The position numbers and the translations under genes were made by a program. From positions 930,001 to 994,000 of the forward strand of contig NZ_OESS01000002.1 of assembly GCF_900240285.1 (NCBI RefSeq): DNA of 64,000 bases, in the 5' to 3' direction. Of this stretch, positions 1 through 9,631 are shown piece by piece. Position 1 is the first letter of the stretch. Every line of letters starts with the position of its first letter. Below the pieces are notes generated by a model that saw only the letters and a list, made by a program, of their open reading frames with translations, did not search any database and was not told where the DNA came from. The DNA is from Halobacillus sp. Marseille-P3879 (GTDB lineage: Bacteria > Bacillota > Bacilli > Bacillales > Halobacillaceae).

Positions 1-1296
1 TTGGTCATTATTTGCATCAATTGAACCGAAATCAAATTGCACATCATCACTTGAACTATAGTCAGCATTTTTACTTGTACCTGCTATTGTAGCTGAGTAC
101 GAAACCATTGAAGCTCCATTTTGAGCAGTTGCTTTTGCAGAAGCAGGAATAGTGACCACAAGGTTAGAATGATTGGAGATTATGTATTGATCGTTTAGTG
201 TAATATCCTTCGTAGTTTGATTTGTGTCTGCATACGTATAATTTTCTTCAAATATCGGATTACTGTTTCTAACGTTGAAATTAAGTAATTCACTTGTGGT
301 ACTCCTAACCTTTATGCCATTGTAGAACGTCTCAACTTCAATTGAACCATCTTTACTCTTATCGTTCGGCATCTGATCATATAGACTCGTCTTTTCTGTT
401 GCATCAGGAGTCCAAGAAAATGAAGAGTCTACATCTGTAAATGTCTTCGTGTATGAACCTAATTTTATTCTTAGATTATGTTCAAAATCAGAATGATCTT
501 TATCCAGTGTTCCAGAGATTGTATCATCTACATAAACATAATGATCGAACTTGCTATTTGGTTTACTTGCAGACGGTGCTGTTAAAGTACCATCATAATA
601 TCTGCTACCAATCCAATTGTCTCCATCATATGTTTGAAGAATTACATGGGTTGGTGCGCTTGATCTTCCGTCTAACAGTTCAAAAATATTAGTATTCTGT
701 AACAAACTGAATGAAGTTGACTTAGAAGTTTCAGAAGTGGATAGCAACACTTGATTTACGTGTTGTTCATCTCCTGATCTATCAAACACATACATTTCAA
801 CTTCATGCCTAAACCTAGAAGAATACCTTTTAATTGTTATTGTACGGTTACTACCTGCTGTCCAAGATGGACTAGAGGTTAAATGTGACTGTCTTGGAAT
901 CGTGTTTAATGTAAAGGATTGTTGATCTAAATCAATCCTACCTACCCAACCACTAATATCAACCTCAGCGTCAAAATAACCATCTAATGAAAAATTTCCT
1001 TTACCATCATCGTCATGATTAATTGTAAACTCGTAGGTCTGAATCCATTTCTTCTGATTAGCTTTAAGAGCAGCCATACCACTAGCTGTTCTTGTTACAA
1101 ACGAACCGTTATTATATTGCATTGCACATGTTTTCGTTGCACTTGAGTAAACTGCACCGTAATCATCTCTAGCGATCCAGTACATCTTTGCAGTTACATC
1201 AGATTTATTTCCTGATATGTCTTGAGTTGCAGACCAATCAATTTGTAACCTCCAATGTCCATTTACATTCTTTCCAAAACTACCACTTAACGCCAT
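1..1296 (-). CDS. Phage tail-associated structural protein, DUF859-like (3' end outside window)
   Basis: This is the open frame read leftward from an ATG at 1296; it has no stop before base 1, so at least 432 residues are present and the C-terminus is missing. The N-terminus (MALSGSFGKN, then HWRLQIDWSATQ, MYWIARDDYGAV and DGYFDAEVDISGW) resembles the Siphovirus DUF859 family of minor structural proteins found next to tail genes in Firmicute phages. The rest is rich in Ser, Thr, Asn and aromatic beta-type segments, as expected for a virion surface protein. It lies directly after the Tal-like tail protein, where receptor-binding or baseplate-associated proteins usually sit. The family call is from remembered sequence pattern; its role in host contact is inferred from position. 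Confidence 0.7.
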   Translation of the reverse strand, partial: MALSGSFGKNVNGHWRLQIDWSATQDISGNKSDVTAKMYWIARDDYGAVYSSATKTCAMQYNNGSFVTRTASGMAALKANQKKWIQTYEFTINHDDDGKGNFSLDGYFDAEVDISGWVGRIDLDQQSFTLNTIPRQSHLTSSPSWTAGSNRTITIKRYSSRFRHEVEMYVFDRSGDEQHVNQVLLSTSETSKSTSFSLLQNTNIFELLDGRSSAPTHVILQTYDGDNWIGSRYYDGTLTAPSASKPNSKFDHYVYVDDTISGTLDKDHSDFEHNLRIKLGSYTKTFTDVDSSFSWTPDATEKTSLYDQMPNDKSKDGSIEVETFYNGIKVRSTTSELLNFNVRNSNPIFEENYTYADTNQTTKDITLNDQYIISNHSNLVVTIPASAKATAQNGASMVSYSATIAGTSKNADYSSSDDVQFDFGSIDANNDQ

Positions 1297-1315
1297 ACTA
1301 TTTATCTATCCTTTC

Positions 1316-3481
1316 TTAATCAATACTTGGGATGAATGCCAGCCCCTTTATTTCAGGAGAGTCTACAACTACCATCTTTACAGGCTTAATGTTAATTTCT
1401 TTATCAACTTGTACTTTAGACACTTCTGTAACATCGCCATTTAACGTAAATACTTTTTCCATATAAACATTTCCCTCTTCATCTGCTACCTCTGAATACC
1501 CAGAAAACTCTTCAGGTGTGATTGCTGTATAACCTTTAGTATTGAATGAATTAACCTTGATACCGTTCATATCAATCCTTACATTAGTATTGTAAATTTC
1601 TCCATTAGCCATCGACCATTGACGGGGAGAGTCACCTTCGTTGAGCATAATGTTTGTGAAAGTAGCATCAGCATCATTTGACCCTACTCTAAGAGTAATA
1701 TCATCCTCTTGAGCAATAAAGGTTGCTGAATAATATTTATATCCATCTGTATCCACATCGGTTTCAGTGTATTGAGAAAAGGCTCTACGGTCATCATTCA
1801 TGTCACCGTTGTAAACTATCACATAAGCACGATTGTCGGAATTAGTTGCTTTAACATACCAAGACATTGTATATTCTTGACCAGCACTAACCTTAATATC
1901 TTGGTAAAGGTTTACCCAATCCGTACTCTTCTTGAAGTGAAAACCAGAACCAGCACCGATTTTTTTAAGTTCATCGTTTTGAATGGTTTCAGGTGTTCCA
2001 CCACCGGTATACCAGAAATCCATATCTGCATAGCCAACAGAGTTGTTGATTAAGTTTGTTCCATTACTTTTAGAAATTTTAAAGTCAAAGGATTCTGCAG
2101 ACTGTGTAAGTTCAGTCTTTGTGGCATAAGGAGAATAGTCAATATTAGCAATCTTATCGTCGGTGTTTGAATTGATTTCCTCAGCTTTTTGATCTAATTC
2201 GTCTTTAGATACCTTGTCGCCAAGTTCTTCTGCATTCGCCTTTTCATCCATTGAGTTTTGATAAGAAGGATTTGACATTACAGTTTTAACCATAGCATCT
2301 TCAGTAATCTTTTCTTCTGCATTTCCCACACGTGTATCTAATTGATCTGACATTTCTTTTGCTTTAGTCCATTCATTTTGCTTCATAGTTACGGATTGCT
2401 GTATTCTTTTAGCTGCAACAATAGGATCAACTCTTAATTGAGCATATTCCCCTAATACCACACTTCCCTTTTCAGGCTCAGTCGTACTAGATATTTTTTC
2501 TAATACACGAGCATTTAAGTAAAGCTCTGGTTCAAATGTTCTGTCTTTAATCATAATCGTGTCACCAATTGAAACATTTCCAATTAGAGAAATATCAACT
2601 TCATACTTATACTGAGGCTTATTATGCTTTTCTAATTGAGCACAAGTGTTGTTATACAATTCAGTTGGAGATGAAGCGGAATTATCTTGATAAATACCAA
2701 AGATATGTTTTCCATTGTTGCCGTATAATTCTAGGGCTTCTGGATCTGCTACAAAGTCATCACCAGTTTCAAATTTATCCCATTTAGGATCACCAACAGC
2801 CTTATCTTTAATCATCATTCCATCTCTAATACCAATCATGGCTGTGAAAAGTTGGTCAGTATTTTTAAGACGTCTTACACCTTGCAGGTTGTTACCATAT
2901 TCAAATATTTTGTTAGTCTTACTTCCTCGTTTATCATATAGATTGACTACTTTTCTAACTATCCTCGTACCATTAAATTCAACCTTAAACTCAATTTCTG
3001 CATCGAATGCTTCTATTGCTTGATGAATTGCATCTAAAGAGGTAGGATAGTCTTGATATTGAATAGTCACTACATTATCGTAATAACTTTCACCTAACTC
3101 CCAACCAGTATTTGCAAGTAGCGTACTTACTACTTGGGTTAAATTTTGAGAAGTAAATTCTACAGGTCTAATTCGTTGTGTAAGCAGGTCTGCAGTAGCA
3201 CCTGGCTCGCATTCTACAGTCTTTATCATTTGTTCCCCATGAATTTCTCGTATTCTTTTTATTCGATAAAACTCACTTCCATTATCATCTGTAAACACAA
3301 CAAAACCTTCTGTTTCCAGAAGGCTTGCAGTCTTATGAATTACAGGAACATCAAAGGTTAATGTGTTGTATCCATTTAGAATTTGTTCTTTTCTATTGTC
3401 GTTTAAAATAGGGCAGCCATTTGGTATTGTATTATCTAAAATGCCTACTGGCTTATACTTAGCGTCTAAAACAAACCACAT
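1316..3481 (-). CDS. Tail endopeptidase-like (Tal) baseplate protein with C-terminal carbohydrate-binding-like domain
   Basis: 721 residues. The first ~370 residues (MWFVLDAKYKPVGIL, LNGYNTLTFDVP, a central segment VRRLKNTDQLFTAMIGIRDG) match the prophage tail / Tal family (Prophage_tail type), the baseplate hub at the tail tip of siphoviruses. A helical linker of about residues 370 to 470 follows. Residues ~475 to 620 (GTNLINNSVGYADMDFWYTG, then VNLYQDIKVSAGQEYTMSWYVKA) have the look of a galactose-binding jelly-roll (CBM4/9-like) module, which would contact cell-wall glycans. The gene starts 4 bp after the Dit stop and precedes the DUF859-like protein, the usual Dit-Tal-RBP order. No peptidoglycan hydrolase motif was recognised. 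Confidence 0.82.
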   Translation of the reverse strand: MWFVLDAKYKPVGILDNTIPNGCPILNDNRKEQILNGYNTLTFDVPVIHKTASLLETEGFVVFTDDNGSEFYRIKRIREIHGEQMIKTVECEPGATADLLTQRIRPVEFTSQNLTQVVSTLLANTGWELGESYYDNVVTIQYQDYPTSLDAIHQAIEAFDAEIEFKVEFNGTRIVRKVVNLYDKRGSKTNKIFEYGNNLQGVRRLKNTDQLFTAMIGIRDGMMIKDKAVGDPKWDKFETGDDFVADPEALELYGNNGKHIFGIYQDNSASSPTELYNNTCAQLEKHNKPQYKYEVDISLIGNVSIGDTIMIKDRTFEPELYLNARVLEKISSTTEPEKGSVVLGEYAQLRVDPIVAAKRIQQSVTMKQNEWTKAKEMSDQLDTRVGNAEEKITEDAMVKTVMSNPSYQNSMDEKANAEELGDKVSKDELDQKAEEINSNTDDKIANIDYSPYATKTELTQSAESFDFKISKSNGTNLINNSVGYADMDFWYTGGGTPETIQNDELKKIGAGSGFHFKKSTDWVNLYQDIKVSAGQEYTMSWYVKATNSDNRAYVIVYNGDMNDDRRAFSQYTETDVDTDGYKYYSATFIAQEDDITLRVGSNDADATFTNIMLNEGDSPRQWSMANGEIYNTNVRIDMNGIKVNSFNTKGYTAITPEEFSGYSEVADEEGNVYMEKVFTLNGDVTEVSKVQVDKEINIKPVKMVVVDSPEIKGLAFIPSID

Positions 3482-3484
3482 AGA

Positions 3485-4945
3485 CTACTTCCACCTTTCT
3501 TTGAAGTTGATGACACAATCAGTAATTGCATCAGTATCAGAAACGGCAATACCATTTAAGCCCTTATCTAACATTAAAAAGGTTGATGAAGGGTATAACC
3601 TATCATAAAATTCTTCACCATTTAAATAAATTTCGCCCTTATCATTGTCAATTATTAGGTCATCGTCAACTCTAAATACAAAATCAATACTGTTCTCTTC
3701 AAAAGTAAGATGTTCCCATACAGTTGTGCGCCAGATAAACATATCATCAGTAGGTGCTCTGTCGTCATATGCTCCAATATGGATTTGAACGGCTGCTAAA
3801 CCTTTTGAGTATGTATCTGATTGATCAATCCAGCTTCCTTCAAGTTTTTTGGTGTATCTTTCTTTATCTGAATCCCAATATCTGATACTTGCTTCCCACT
3901 CGTTTCCTTTACGGGAAATCTCCATTCTTCCGTAGAACTGGCTAAAATAATCTTTAGTTCTTCCAAAGTCATTAACAAAATAATGACCTTCTTGATAAGA
4001 GCCTGCTCGTGCTTCAAATTTTGGAAAGTCACCAGAAGTGTAATTATCAACCAATGCAACTTTACCAATTTTATTTCCATCTATGTCCAACAAGTAAAGC
4101 TCTACTCTGCCCTTTTGATCTTTATTCGTTGCTCTAAATCCTATATGCACATGGGCAGTGAAATCCTGAATTTCTGCTCCTATAGAGTGAATCATTGAAG
4201 CTCCATGCCACTTTGTTCCTTCTCCATAATCTTTACCGGATTGTCTGAATGACCTGTTATTCGTTTCAAATTCACCTACAACGCTACCACCATCAACACT
4301 AACTCCACTTGTCCAACCATCGAATGAATCCATTTCTCGGTAAACATGTTTAGGCTTAAGGTCTTTAATTACATTTACCTCTTCATCGAACGGCTCTCCA
4401 AAGTAAAGCATGTTATTATCTGTAGTTACAGCAAAATCAGTAACGTCTTTAACAAATCTCATAGACATAATTGGTGCAGTTTCTTTGTTACCCTCATTAT
4501 TTACCATAGTCGTAGGATCTTCTTGATTGCCTTCATACACGTATTGCTTATCAGCTCCATAACCGTGAGGGTCATAACAGACAAATGTAATCTGTCCCTT
4601 ACCAGAAGAACTGAACCGTTCGATGTCCGTTGAGCTTTCTACGATTGCCATGTAATAGATATTAGGTTTGTCTCTGAGAATAAACTTTTGAGGTTCATCA
4701 TAGTCTAGCCAATCTGCTAAGTCATCCATCATTTCAAGAAGTGTCCTGTCTTTAGGAACTTTTATTGCTACATCAGCAACGAAAGTTCTAATTCCCAAAG
4801 TCTTATTTAAAAACATTTCACCATTTTTCATAGGTATGTTCATGGAATTTACTCTAGCTGGTGGGAGTGTTTGAGGTGTAACCCTTTCAACAATTAAAAA
4901 AGAGGGTGTTTCCACCCCCGCATAACTCTTTATTTCACTTGCCAT
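3485..4945 (-). CDS. Distal tail protein (Dit), extended form
   Basis: 486 residues, against roughly 250 for a minimal Dit. The N-terminal ~150 residues (ETPSFLIVERVTPQTLPPAR, MFLNKTLGIRTFVADVAIKVP, LADWLDYDEPQKFILRDKP) are typical of the siphovirus tail-component family (Sipho_tail). This ring protein joins the tail tube to the baseplate. Residues ~200 to 420 form an inserted beta-rich domain (FDGWTSGVSVDGGSVVGEF ... HVHIGFRATNKDQKGRVELYL), consistent with an evolved Dit that carries a carbohydrate-binding insertion. The C-terminal segment (EIYLNGEEFYDRLYPSSTF) returns to the galectin-like Dit pattern. It sits between the tape measure gene (1 bp away) and the Tal gene. Confidence 0.85.
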   Translation of the reverse strand: MASEIKSYAGVETPSFLIVERVTPQTLPPARVNSMNIPMKNGEMFLNKTLGIRTFVADVAIKVPKDRTLLEMMDDLADWLDYDEPQKFILRDKPNIYYMAIVESSTDIERFSSSGKGQITFVCYDPHGYGADKQYVYEGNQEDPTTMVNNEGNKETAPIMSMRFVKDVTDFAVTTDNNMLYFGEPFDEEVNVIKDLKPKHVYREMDSFDGWTSGVSVDGGSVVGEFETNNRSFRQSGKDYGEGTKWHGASMIHSIGAEIQDFTAHVHIGFRATNKDQKGRVELYLLDIDGNKIGKVALVDNYTSGDFPKFEARAGSYQEGHYFVNDFGRTKDYFSQFYGRMEISRKGNEWEASIRYWDSDKERYTKKLEGSWIDQSDTYSKGLAAVQIHIGAYDDRAPTDDMFIWRTTVWEHLTFEENSIDFVFRVDDDLIIDNDKGEIYLNGEEFYDRLYPSSTFLMLDKGLNGIAVSDTDAITDCVINFKERWK

Positions 4946-7900
4946 TTAAATCACTCCATGCGCACGATTTTTGTCATTATCTTGTCGTTCTAATTCGTAT
5001 CTAATTTCCTTAACCAATTCCTGTATATCATTACCTTTCGTATTACCTGTGTAAGCAACATAAACATTATAGTTATAATTGTTATTGCTTGTATTTGAGG
5101 TAGTGTTTCCACCTCTGGAATATCCGGCAGATGGTAAATCAGGCTGTGGCATATGAATCATACCAAGTTTTTCACCAGCTTGAAGCCATAACTCCTTCGC
5201 TCGATCACGGTATTGTTCGAGTGGAATTACAACTTCCTTTTTATTACCTTCACCGACCATAGCGTAATGCTCTTTATTGATGAATCCACCTTGTTCGTAA
5301 CCTACATAACCTCCACCCTGAGACATAGCTGCGATACCCGGTGTGTTAAACACAGAGCCATAACGAGACTTAATGTAACGAATAGCTGCAACTGCATTAT
5401 GTATAGGGTTATAAATATCATTCATACCCTTCATTTTATGAGCATTAAATGTAGGATCAATGGTCTGAAATAAACCCTTAGATGGTATCCCTCGTTTAGC
5501 GTTAATATCCCAAAGGTTGATTGCTCTAGGATTGTAGCCAGATTCTTTCTGTGCCTTAACCATCATAGCAGGAAGCCAAGACATAGGTGTATTGGTAACA
5601 CTAAGTGCTTGTTTTACCCATCCTTCAACCTGCTTATTACTTGCAACTTTACCTGTGAAGCTACCTGCTCCGAATCCCCAATCGTCAATAAGGTCATCAA
5701 TTAAATTCTTAGACCAACCGCCAATAATACCCGAAACGTTACCTACAGCATTTTTAAAGGTTTTAGGTAAGAGGCTGTCACCGAATCCCATTTTTTCAGC
5801 AGCTAGTTTCCATACAGCTTTAGAACCTTTTGTAATTACGTCAAAGTAATCTCCAATACCGTTAGCGTACATAGGCGGAAAATTATAAGAGCTAAGGAGA
5901 GCTTCTGTATGAGGGTTTGGAAGTACAGATGAGCCTGCAGGAAGGTTCTTGATAAACTCCGGTCCTTTAGTACCAAGCATAGTCAAACCTTTACCCGGAA
6001 TATGGGCTAATTCTCGACCTTCTTCGCCTACAATTGCTTCTCCACCGGGATGCCTGTTGCCATTGTGTGTACCTTCTGCGTATTTTCCAACATCTCTGAA
6101 TCCAGTTGCTTTTTCGCCTTTATGCTTATAGCGTAACTTTACCGTACCCTTTTTCTTAAGTTTATCCATGCCGAATAGGTCTCTAATCCAGTTTACAGCG
6201 TCAATAACTCCACCATACATTTTGTCCCAACCATTGAGGACTTCACCAGTTTCCCAGTTTACATCATCAACGTGTTCGCCAGCTTGATCTCGTGCGGAAC
6301 GAACAACATCCTCATGCATATTGTTAGCATTTCTTACTACACCGTCTTTTTGTAACTCAGCTTCGTCAATTAATTTCTGAGCTTGTTCTTCCGAAATAAC
6401 CCCTAGAACATCTCGTTGGTATGTAATATTGTCAACAGTATCCTCGTATTGCTTTTCAGCATTTTCAACTGTTTTATCACGTTGTTCTTTTGAGTTAGCT
6501 ACAACGTCTGCTGCTTGTCTTGCTGTAATGTTTTCAGCTTGGTCTTTTAGCCTACCTAAGATAATCATTTGCTCTTCTTCCGATTCGCTCATAGTTTTCA
6601 CGGCAGATTCTTTCATTTTGTCCTGAATACCTTCGATTTCTATACGTTCGGATTCTGTTAAAGCACGTTTTTCATTACTTGCCGTATTAACAATTTCAGC
6701 TATTTGATCTTCGTACTCTTGCTGTTTTTCTTTTCTTGTAGCATGTTTCTTGTCCATATCTTCAAGTATTTTTGCTTCTTCTTCGGCTGATAAAGCACTA
6801 CTGTCTTCAAACAATTTCTTAGTTTTCCCAAGTTCTTCCTCGTGTCTTTCGTCCATCTTTGTAAGTATAGTGTTATTCATTTCATCATATTGACCTATTA
6901 AGTCTTCAGCCATATCTTTTGTGATTTCCGATTGCGACCATGCCATTTCGTTTAAAGCTAAAGTAGCATCTTCATCCATTTTCATGTAATCCCCAACAGC
7001 TTTTTGTGTTGAGTCAGATACTTTATCATTAAACAAATCCATTGAAGGAATAACTTCTTCATTAGCTTCCTTAAAGCCTTTCACTGCCGCAACTACTCCA
7101 CCGAAAGGAGTTGCTAAGGCTAGTATATTTGTTGCCAAAGGTCCGATCTTCTCATTAAGTTTATCCCAGTTTTTCCATAAGAGGACTCCACCTGCAACAA
7201 GTCCGCCAATAGCTGCAACTGTTATTCCTATCGGTCCGGTAGCTAAACCTGCTATAGCTGCACCTAATCCACCTGCACCAGCAATAGAACCAATAACTCC
7301 TGAAACAATCGGTACTAACCCACCTATTACCCCTGCAATTGATCCTACAGCCACAAGTAACGGACCTGCTGCGGCAGTTACTGCACCTAATTTAAGGGCA
7401 AAATCCTGTGTTTTAGGAGATAAATCATTCCACCAATCAACCATACTGCTTACACCATCAGTTATTTTAGGAAGGATATCTTCCCCAACAGCTAAGAGTT
7501 TTTCGCCTAGTGGTACTAAGTCTTCCTGTGCAGTACGAAAAGCAACCTTTAATTTATGACCGAATGACTTATCTACATTTTCACCTGAGTTAGCCATTGC
7601 TCCATCAACATTTTCTAGCTCACCAGTAATGTTACCCATAGCGTACATAGAATCTTGTTCAAGGTCTTCCCATTTAGTACCGTATAGCTCTACTCCTATT
7701 TGGTTAGCTTCTACTTGATCTTCCATTCCTGAAAGGTCTTTGATTGCAGAGTTATGTAAGTCTTTAATAGTAGCTTCACCATTTTTGAAGTCCTCAAATA
7801 CACCTTGAGTAGTCGGGGATAATTGACCAATAGCCTCAGCTACCCCTTCAGTTCCATCTTTAGTACGAATTTGAAACTCTTTCATAACATCGTTTATGTA

Positions 7901-8872
7901 ATCGAGATTATAAACACCTGAATCAGTACCCTTTTTCAGTAGTTCAAAATATTCTTCTGCAGAAAATCCCATATCTTTATACAAAGGTGCATACTCAGCA
8001 AGATTGTCAAACATTTCATTAGAGAAATTCAAGCCATTTTGAGCACCCCATGCCATTAAATCAAAGGCTTCTTCTGAAGTTTCTCCGAAACCTTGCATAA
8101 GGTTATTTCCTGCTCTTGTAACTTCATTTACGTCAGCATCGAATACTCCTGCTAATGTCATTGCGTCTCTGGTTACTTGCTCTAAATCAGACTCATTTAA
8201 GTCTTTCATGTTCTGTTTTACTTGAATAATACCATCTTCGACAGCACCCATATCTTCACCGAAACCGTCTTTCCATATATCACGGGCTGTTTGGGTTAAT
8301 TTTTCAGCTTCTTCTTTAGTCGATCCAAAGTATTGTTGTAATCTCTGCCTTGAAGAATCGGCATCATCAGCAACTTTTCCAAGAGCCGTACCTAAACCAC
8401 CAATAAGAGGGGTAAGACTTGAAGACAGTTTACCGCCCACATCTTTTGATTTATCACCAAACTTCTCAAGTCCCTCTTGTGCTTTCTTAGCTCTGCTAGT
8501 TTGATCTTTTAAGGCTTTCTCAACGTCTTTGATTTGCCTCTCCGTCTTATTCATTGCGTTTTTAGTTTTATTGTACTGTATAAGAAGGTTTTCAGAGGCT
8601 TTATCATCTTTCCCTTTAGCCTTTACAGAATCGTCGTATCTTTTCTTCAATTCTTTTAACTTAGCTTCCTGCAAGCCGAATTGTCTGGTAAGCATCTCAT
8701 TCTTGGCTTTAAGACCATCGGCTGATTGAGCAAAATCTTTAGTACCATCATGGACAGCATCAAACTCAGACTTTACACCTTTCAGCTTTCGGTTTAAATC
8801 TACCAAACTGGTAGTTGCTTGCGCTGAATCCAAACCAAGAGAGATCTTAAAAGCACCTAAGCCTTCTGACAT
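4946..8872 (-). CDS. Tail tape measure protein with lytic transglycosylase domain
   Basis: 1308 residues, the longest gene in the tail module. The N-terminal ~130 residues are charged coiled coil (LNRKLKGVKSEFD ... MNKTERQIKDVEKALKDQ). Residues ~150 to 430 match the phage tail tape measure core (TQTARDIWKDGFGEDMG, MAWGAQNGLNFSNEMFDNL). A hydrophobic Gly/Ala-rich stretch, likely membrane-inserting, spans ~490 to 575 (VGSIAGVIGGLVPIVSGVIG). Residues ~640 to 870 are again long helical coiled coil. Residues ~1085 to 1185 form a soluble lytic transglycosylase fold: AQKESGYNP with candidate catalytic Glu ~1110, then SKGLFQTIDPTFNA. The protein sets tail length and is ejected to open peptidoglycan during DNA entry. 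Confidence 0.93.
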   Translation of the reverse strand: MSEGLGAFKISLGLDSAQATTSLVDLNRKLKGVKSEFDAVHDGTKDFAQSADGLKAKNEMLTRQFGLQEAKLKELKKRYDDSVKAKGKDDKASENLLIQYNKTKNAMNKTERQIKDVEKALKDQTSRAKKAQEGLEKFGDKSKDVGGKLSSSLTPLIGGLGTALGKVADDADSSRQRLQQYFGSTKEEAEKLTQTARDIWKDGFGEDMGAVEDGIIQVKQNMKDLNESDLEQVTRDAMTLAGVFDADVNEVTRAGNNLMQGFGETSEEAFDLMAWGAQNGLNFSNEMFDNLAEYAPLYKDMGFSAEEYFELLKKGTDSGVYNLDYINDVMKEFQIRTKDGTEGVAEAIGQLSPTTQGVFEDFKNGEATIKDLHNSAIKDLSGMEDQVEANQIGVELYGTKWEDLEQDSMYAMGNITGELENVDGAMANSGENVDKSFGHKLKVAFRTAQEDLVPLGEKLLAVGEDILPKITDGVSSMVDWWNDLSPKTQDFALKLGAVTAAAGPLLVAVGSIAGVIGGLVPIVSGVIGSIAGAGGLGAAIAGLATGPIGITVAAIGGLVAGGVLLWKNWDKLNEKIGPLATNILALATPFGGVVAAVKGFKEANEEVIPSMDLFNDKVSDSTQKAVGDYMKMDEDATLALNEMAWSQSEITKDMAEDLIGQYDEMNNTILTKMDERHEEELGKTKKLFEDSSALSAEEEAKILEDMDKKHATRKEKQQEYEDQIAEIVNTASNEKRALTESERIEIEGIQDKMKESAVKTMSESEEEQMIILGRLKDQAENITARQAADVVANSKEQRDKTVENAEKQYEDTVDNITYQRDVLGVISEEQAQKLIDEAELQKDGVVRNANNMHEDVVRSARDQAGEHVDDVNWETGEVLNGWDKMYGGVIDAVNWIRDLFGMDKLKKKGTVKLRYKHKGEKATGFRDVGKYAEGTHNGNRHPGGEAIVGEEGRELAHIPGKGLTMLGTKGPEFIKNLPAGSSVLPNPHTEALLSSYNFPPMYANGIGDYFDVITKGSKAVWKLAAEKMGFGDSLLPKTFKNAVGNVSGIIGGWSKNLIDDLIDDWGFGAGSFTGKVASNKQVEGWVKQALSVTNTPMSWLPAMMVKAQKESGYNPRAINLWDINAKRGIPSKGLFQTIDPTFNAHKMKGMNDIYNPIHNAVAAIRYIKSRYGSVFNTPGIAAMSQGGGYVGYEQGGFINKEHYAMVGEGNKKEVVIPLEQYRDRAKELWLQAGEKLGMIHMPQPDLPSAGYSRGGNTTSNTSNNNYNYNVYVAYTGNTKGNDIQELVKEIRYELERQDNDKNRAHGVI

Positions 8873-8899
8873 AATCCCACCTCTTTTCTTAATTCACTT

Positions 8900-9543
8900 T
8901 TAAAAGAAATCCAACGCATCTATACTCACTCTTTCATTTTTACCAATTTCTCGTTTTTTCGTTTTTGCATTTACATTGGTATTCTGTTGAGGCTTAGTCA
9001 TTTTCTTTTTCATGTCCCAAATAAGATTCAATTTTCTCATTGTCATTCTCCAAAATCTTTCTTCGGGAATATTTAATTCTTGAGTAGCTAAATAATAGTA
9101 CCAATCCCAAGCAATAGGATTGTCTTGAGATTGGTTATTTAGTTTTTTGAGTCTTCGTCTTCCTTACTTTCTTCTTTAGAATTGTCCTCTTGCTTAAGTT
9201 GTGGGAAGAATAACGTTATACCATCAATAATTACTTCAAATATTTCTTCATAATATTTCTTATCTGCAGCCATAATTTGCCCCAAATATCGACCAACTTG
9301 ATTAAGAGTAAGGTCAAACTCTTCATTTTCCTTTTCTACTAAGTGTCCAGCTAGTAAAGAAGCATATAGTAATGCACGTAAACATTTAACATCTCCCGTA
9401 GCCATTCCATTAACAGCTACGAATGGATCAATATAATGATCTTGTAACTCGCATAAAGCGTTAAAATCAAACGTCAATGGTCTTTCTTTGTCCAACTCGA
9501 TATTCACTAATTTTGCTTGCTTAAAATCTTTACCTTTAATCAT
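8900..9543 (-). CDS. Tail assembly chaperone GT, -1 frameshift product
   Basis: The upstream chaperone frame ends GAC TCA AAA AAC TAA. The heptamer A AAA AAC (minus-strand bases 9148 to 9142) is in register for -1 slippage just before the stop. After slippage the -1 frame continues open for 80 residues to a TAA at 8900-8902. The extension contains DNPIAWDWYYYLATQELNI and PEERFWRMTMRKLNLIWD, with a Trp-rich WDWYYY start like other T extensions. The ~214-residue fusion is the longer tail assembly chaperone that loads the tape measure protein. This explains the otherwise empty 260 bp before the tape measure gene. Frameshift efficiency and any stimulatory structure cannot be judged here. Confidence 0.85.
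9139..9543 (-). CDS. Tail assembly chaperone G (short product)
   Basis: 134 residues, acidic and helical, ending in a Lys/Glu/Asp tail (EESKEDEDSK). It contains PLTFDFNALCELQDHYIDPF and YASLLAGHLVEKENEEFDLT, similar to small siphovirus tail assembly chaperones encoded between the major tail protein and the tape measure gene. Position and size support the call, as does the A AAA AAC slippery sequence on its last codons, which yields the GT fusion. The protein coats the tape measure during tail assembly and is absent from the virion. A terminator lies between this gene and the major tail gene, which would lower its expression relative to tail tube protein. Confidence 0.85.
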   Translation of the reverse strand: MIKGKDFKQAKLVNIELDKERPLTFDFNALCELQDHYIDPFVAVNGMATGDVKCLRALLYASLLAGHLVEKENEEFDLTLNQVGRYLGQIMAADKKYYEEIFEVIIDGITLFFPQLKQEDNSKEESKEDEDSKN

Positions 9544-9577
9544 TTATAAATTCCTCATTTCTATAATTGGTTGAAAA

Positions 9578-9616
9578 TAAAAAAAGGGGCAAGGAGATTA
9601 AAACTCCCTACCCCTT
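9578..9616 (-). terminator. Terminator after major tail protein gene
   Basis: On the minus strand the sequence AAGGGGTAGGGAG-loop-CTCCTTGCCCCTT is followed by a T run and AT-rich sequence. The stem is GC rich, about 12 bp with one small mismatch. It lies just after the major tail protein stop, so it probably ends most capsid/tail-tube transcripts with partial read-through into the chaperone and tape measure genes. Confidence 0.85.
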
Positions 9617-9631
9617 AGTATTTATAATGTT

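Noticed and set aside
441-692. Plus-strand frames across the tail genes
   Set aside because: They are shadows of the minus-strand DUF859-like gene and carry no family motif.
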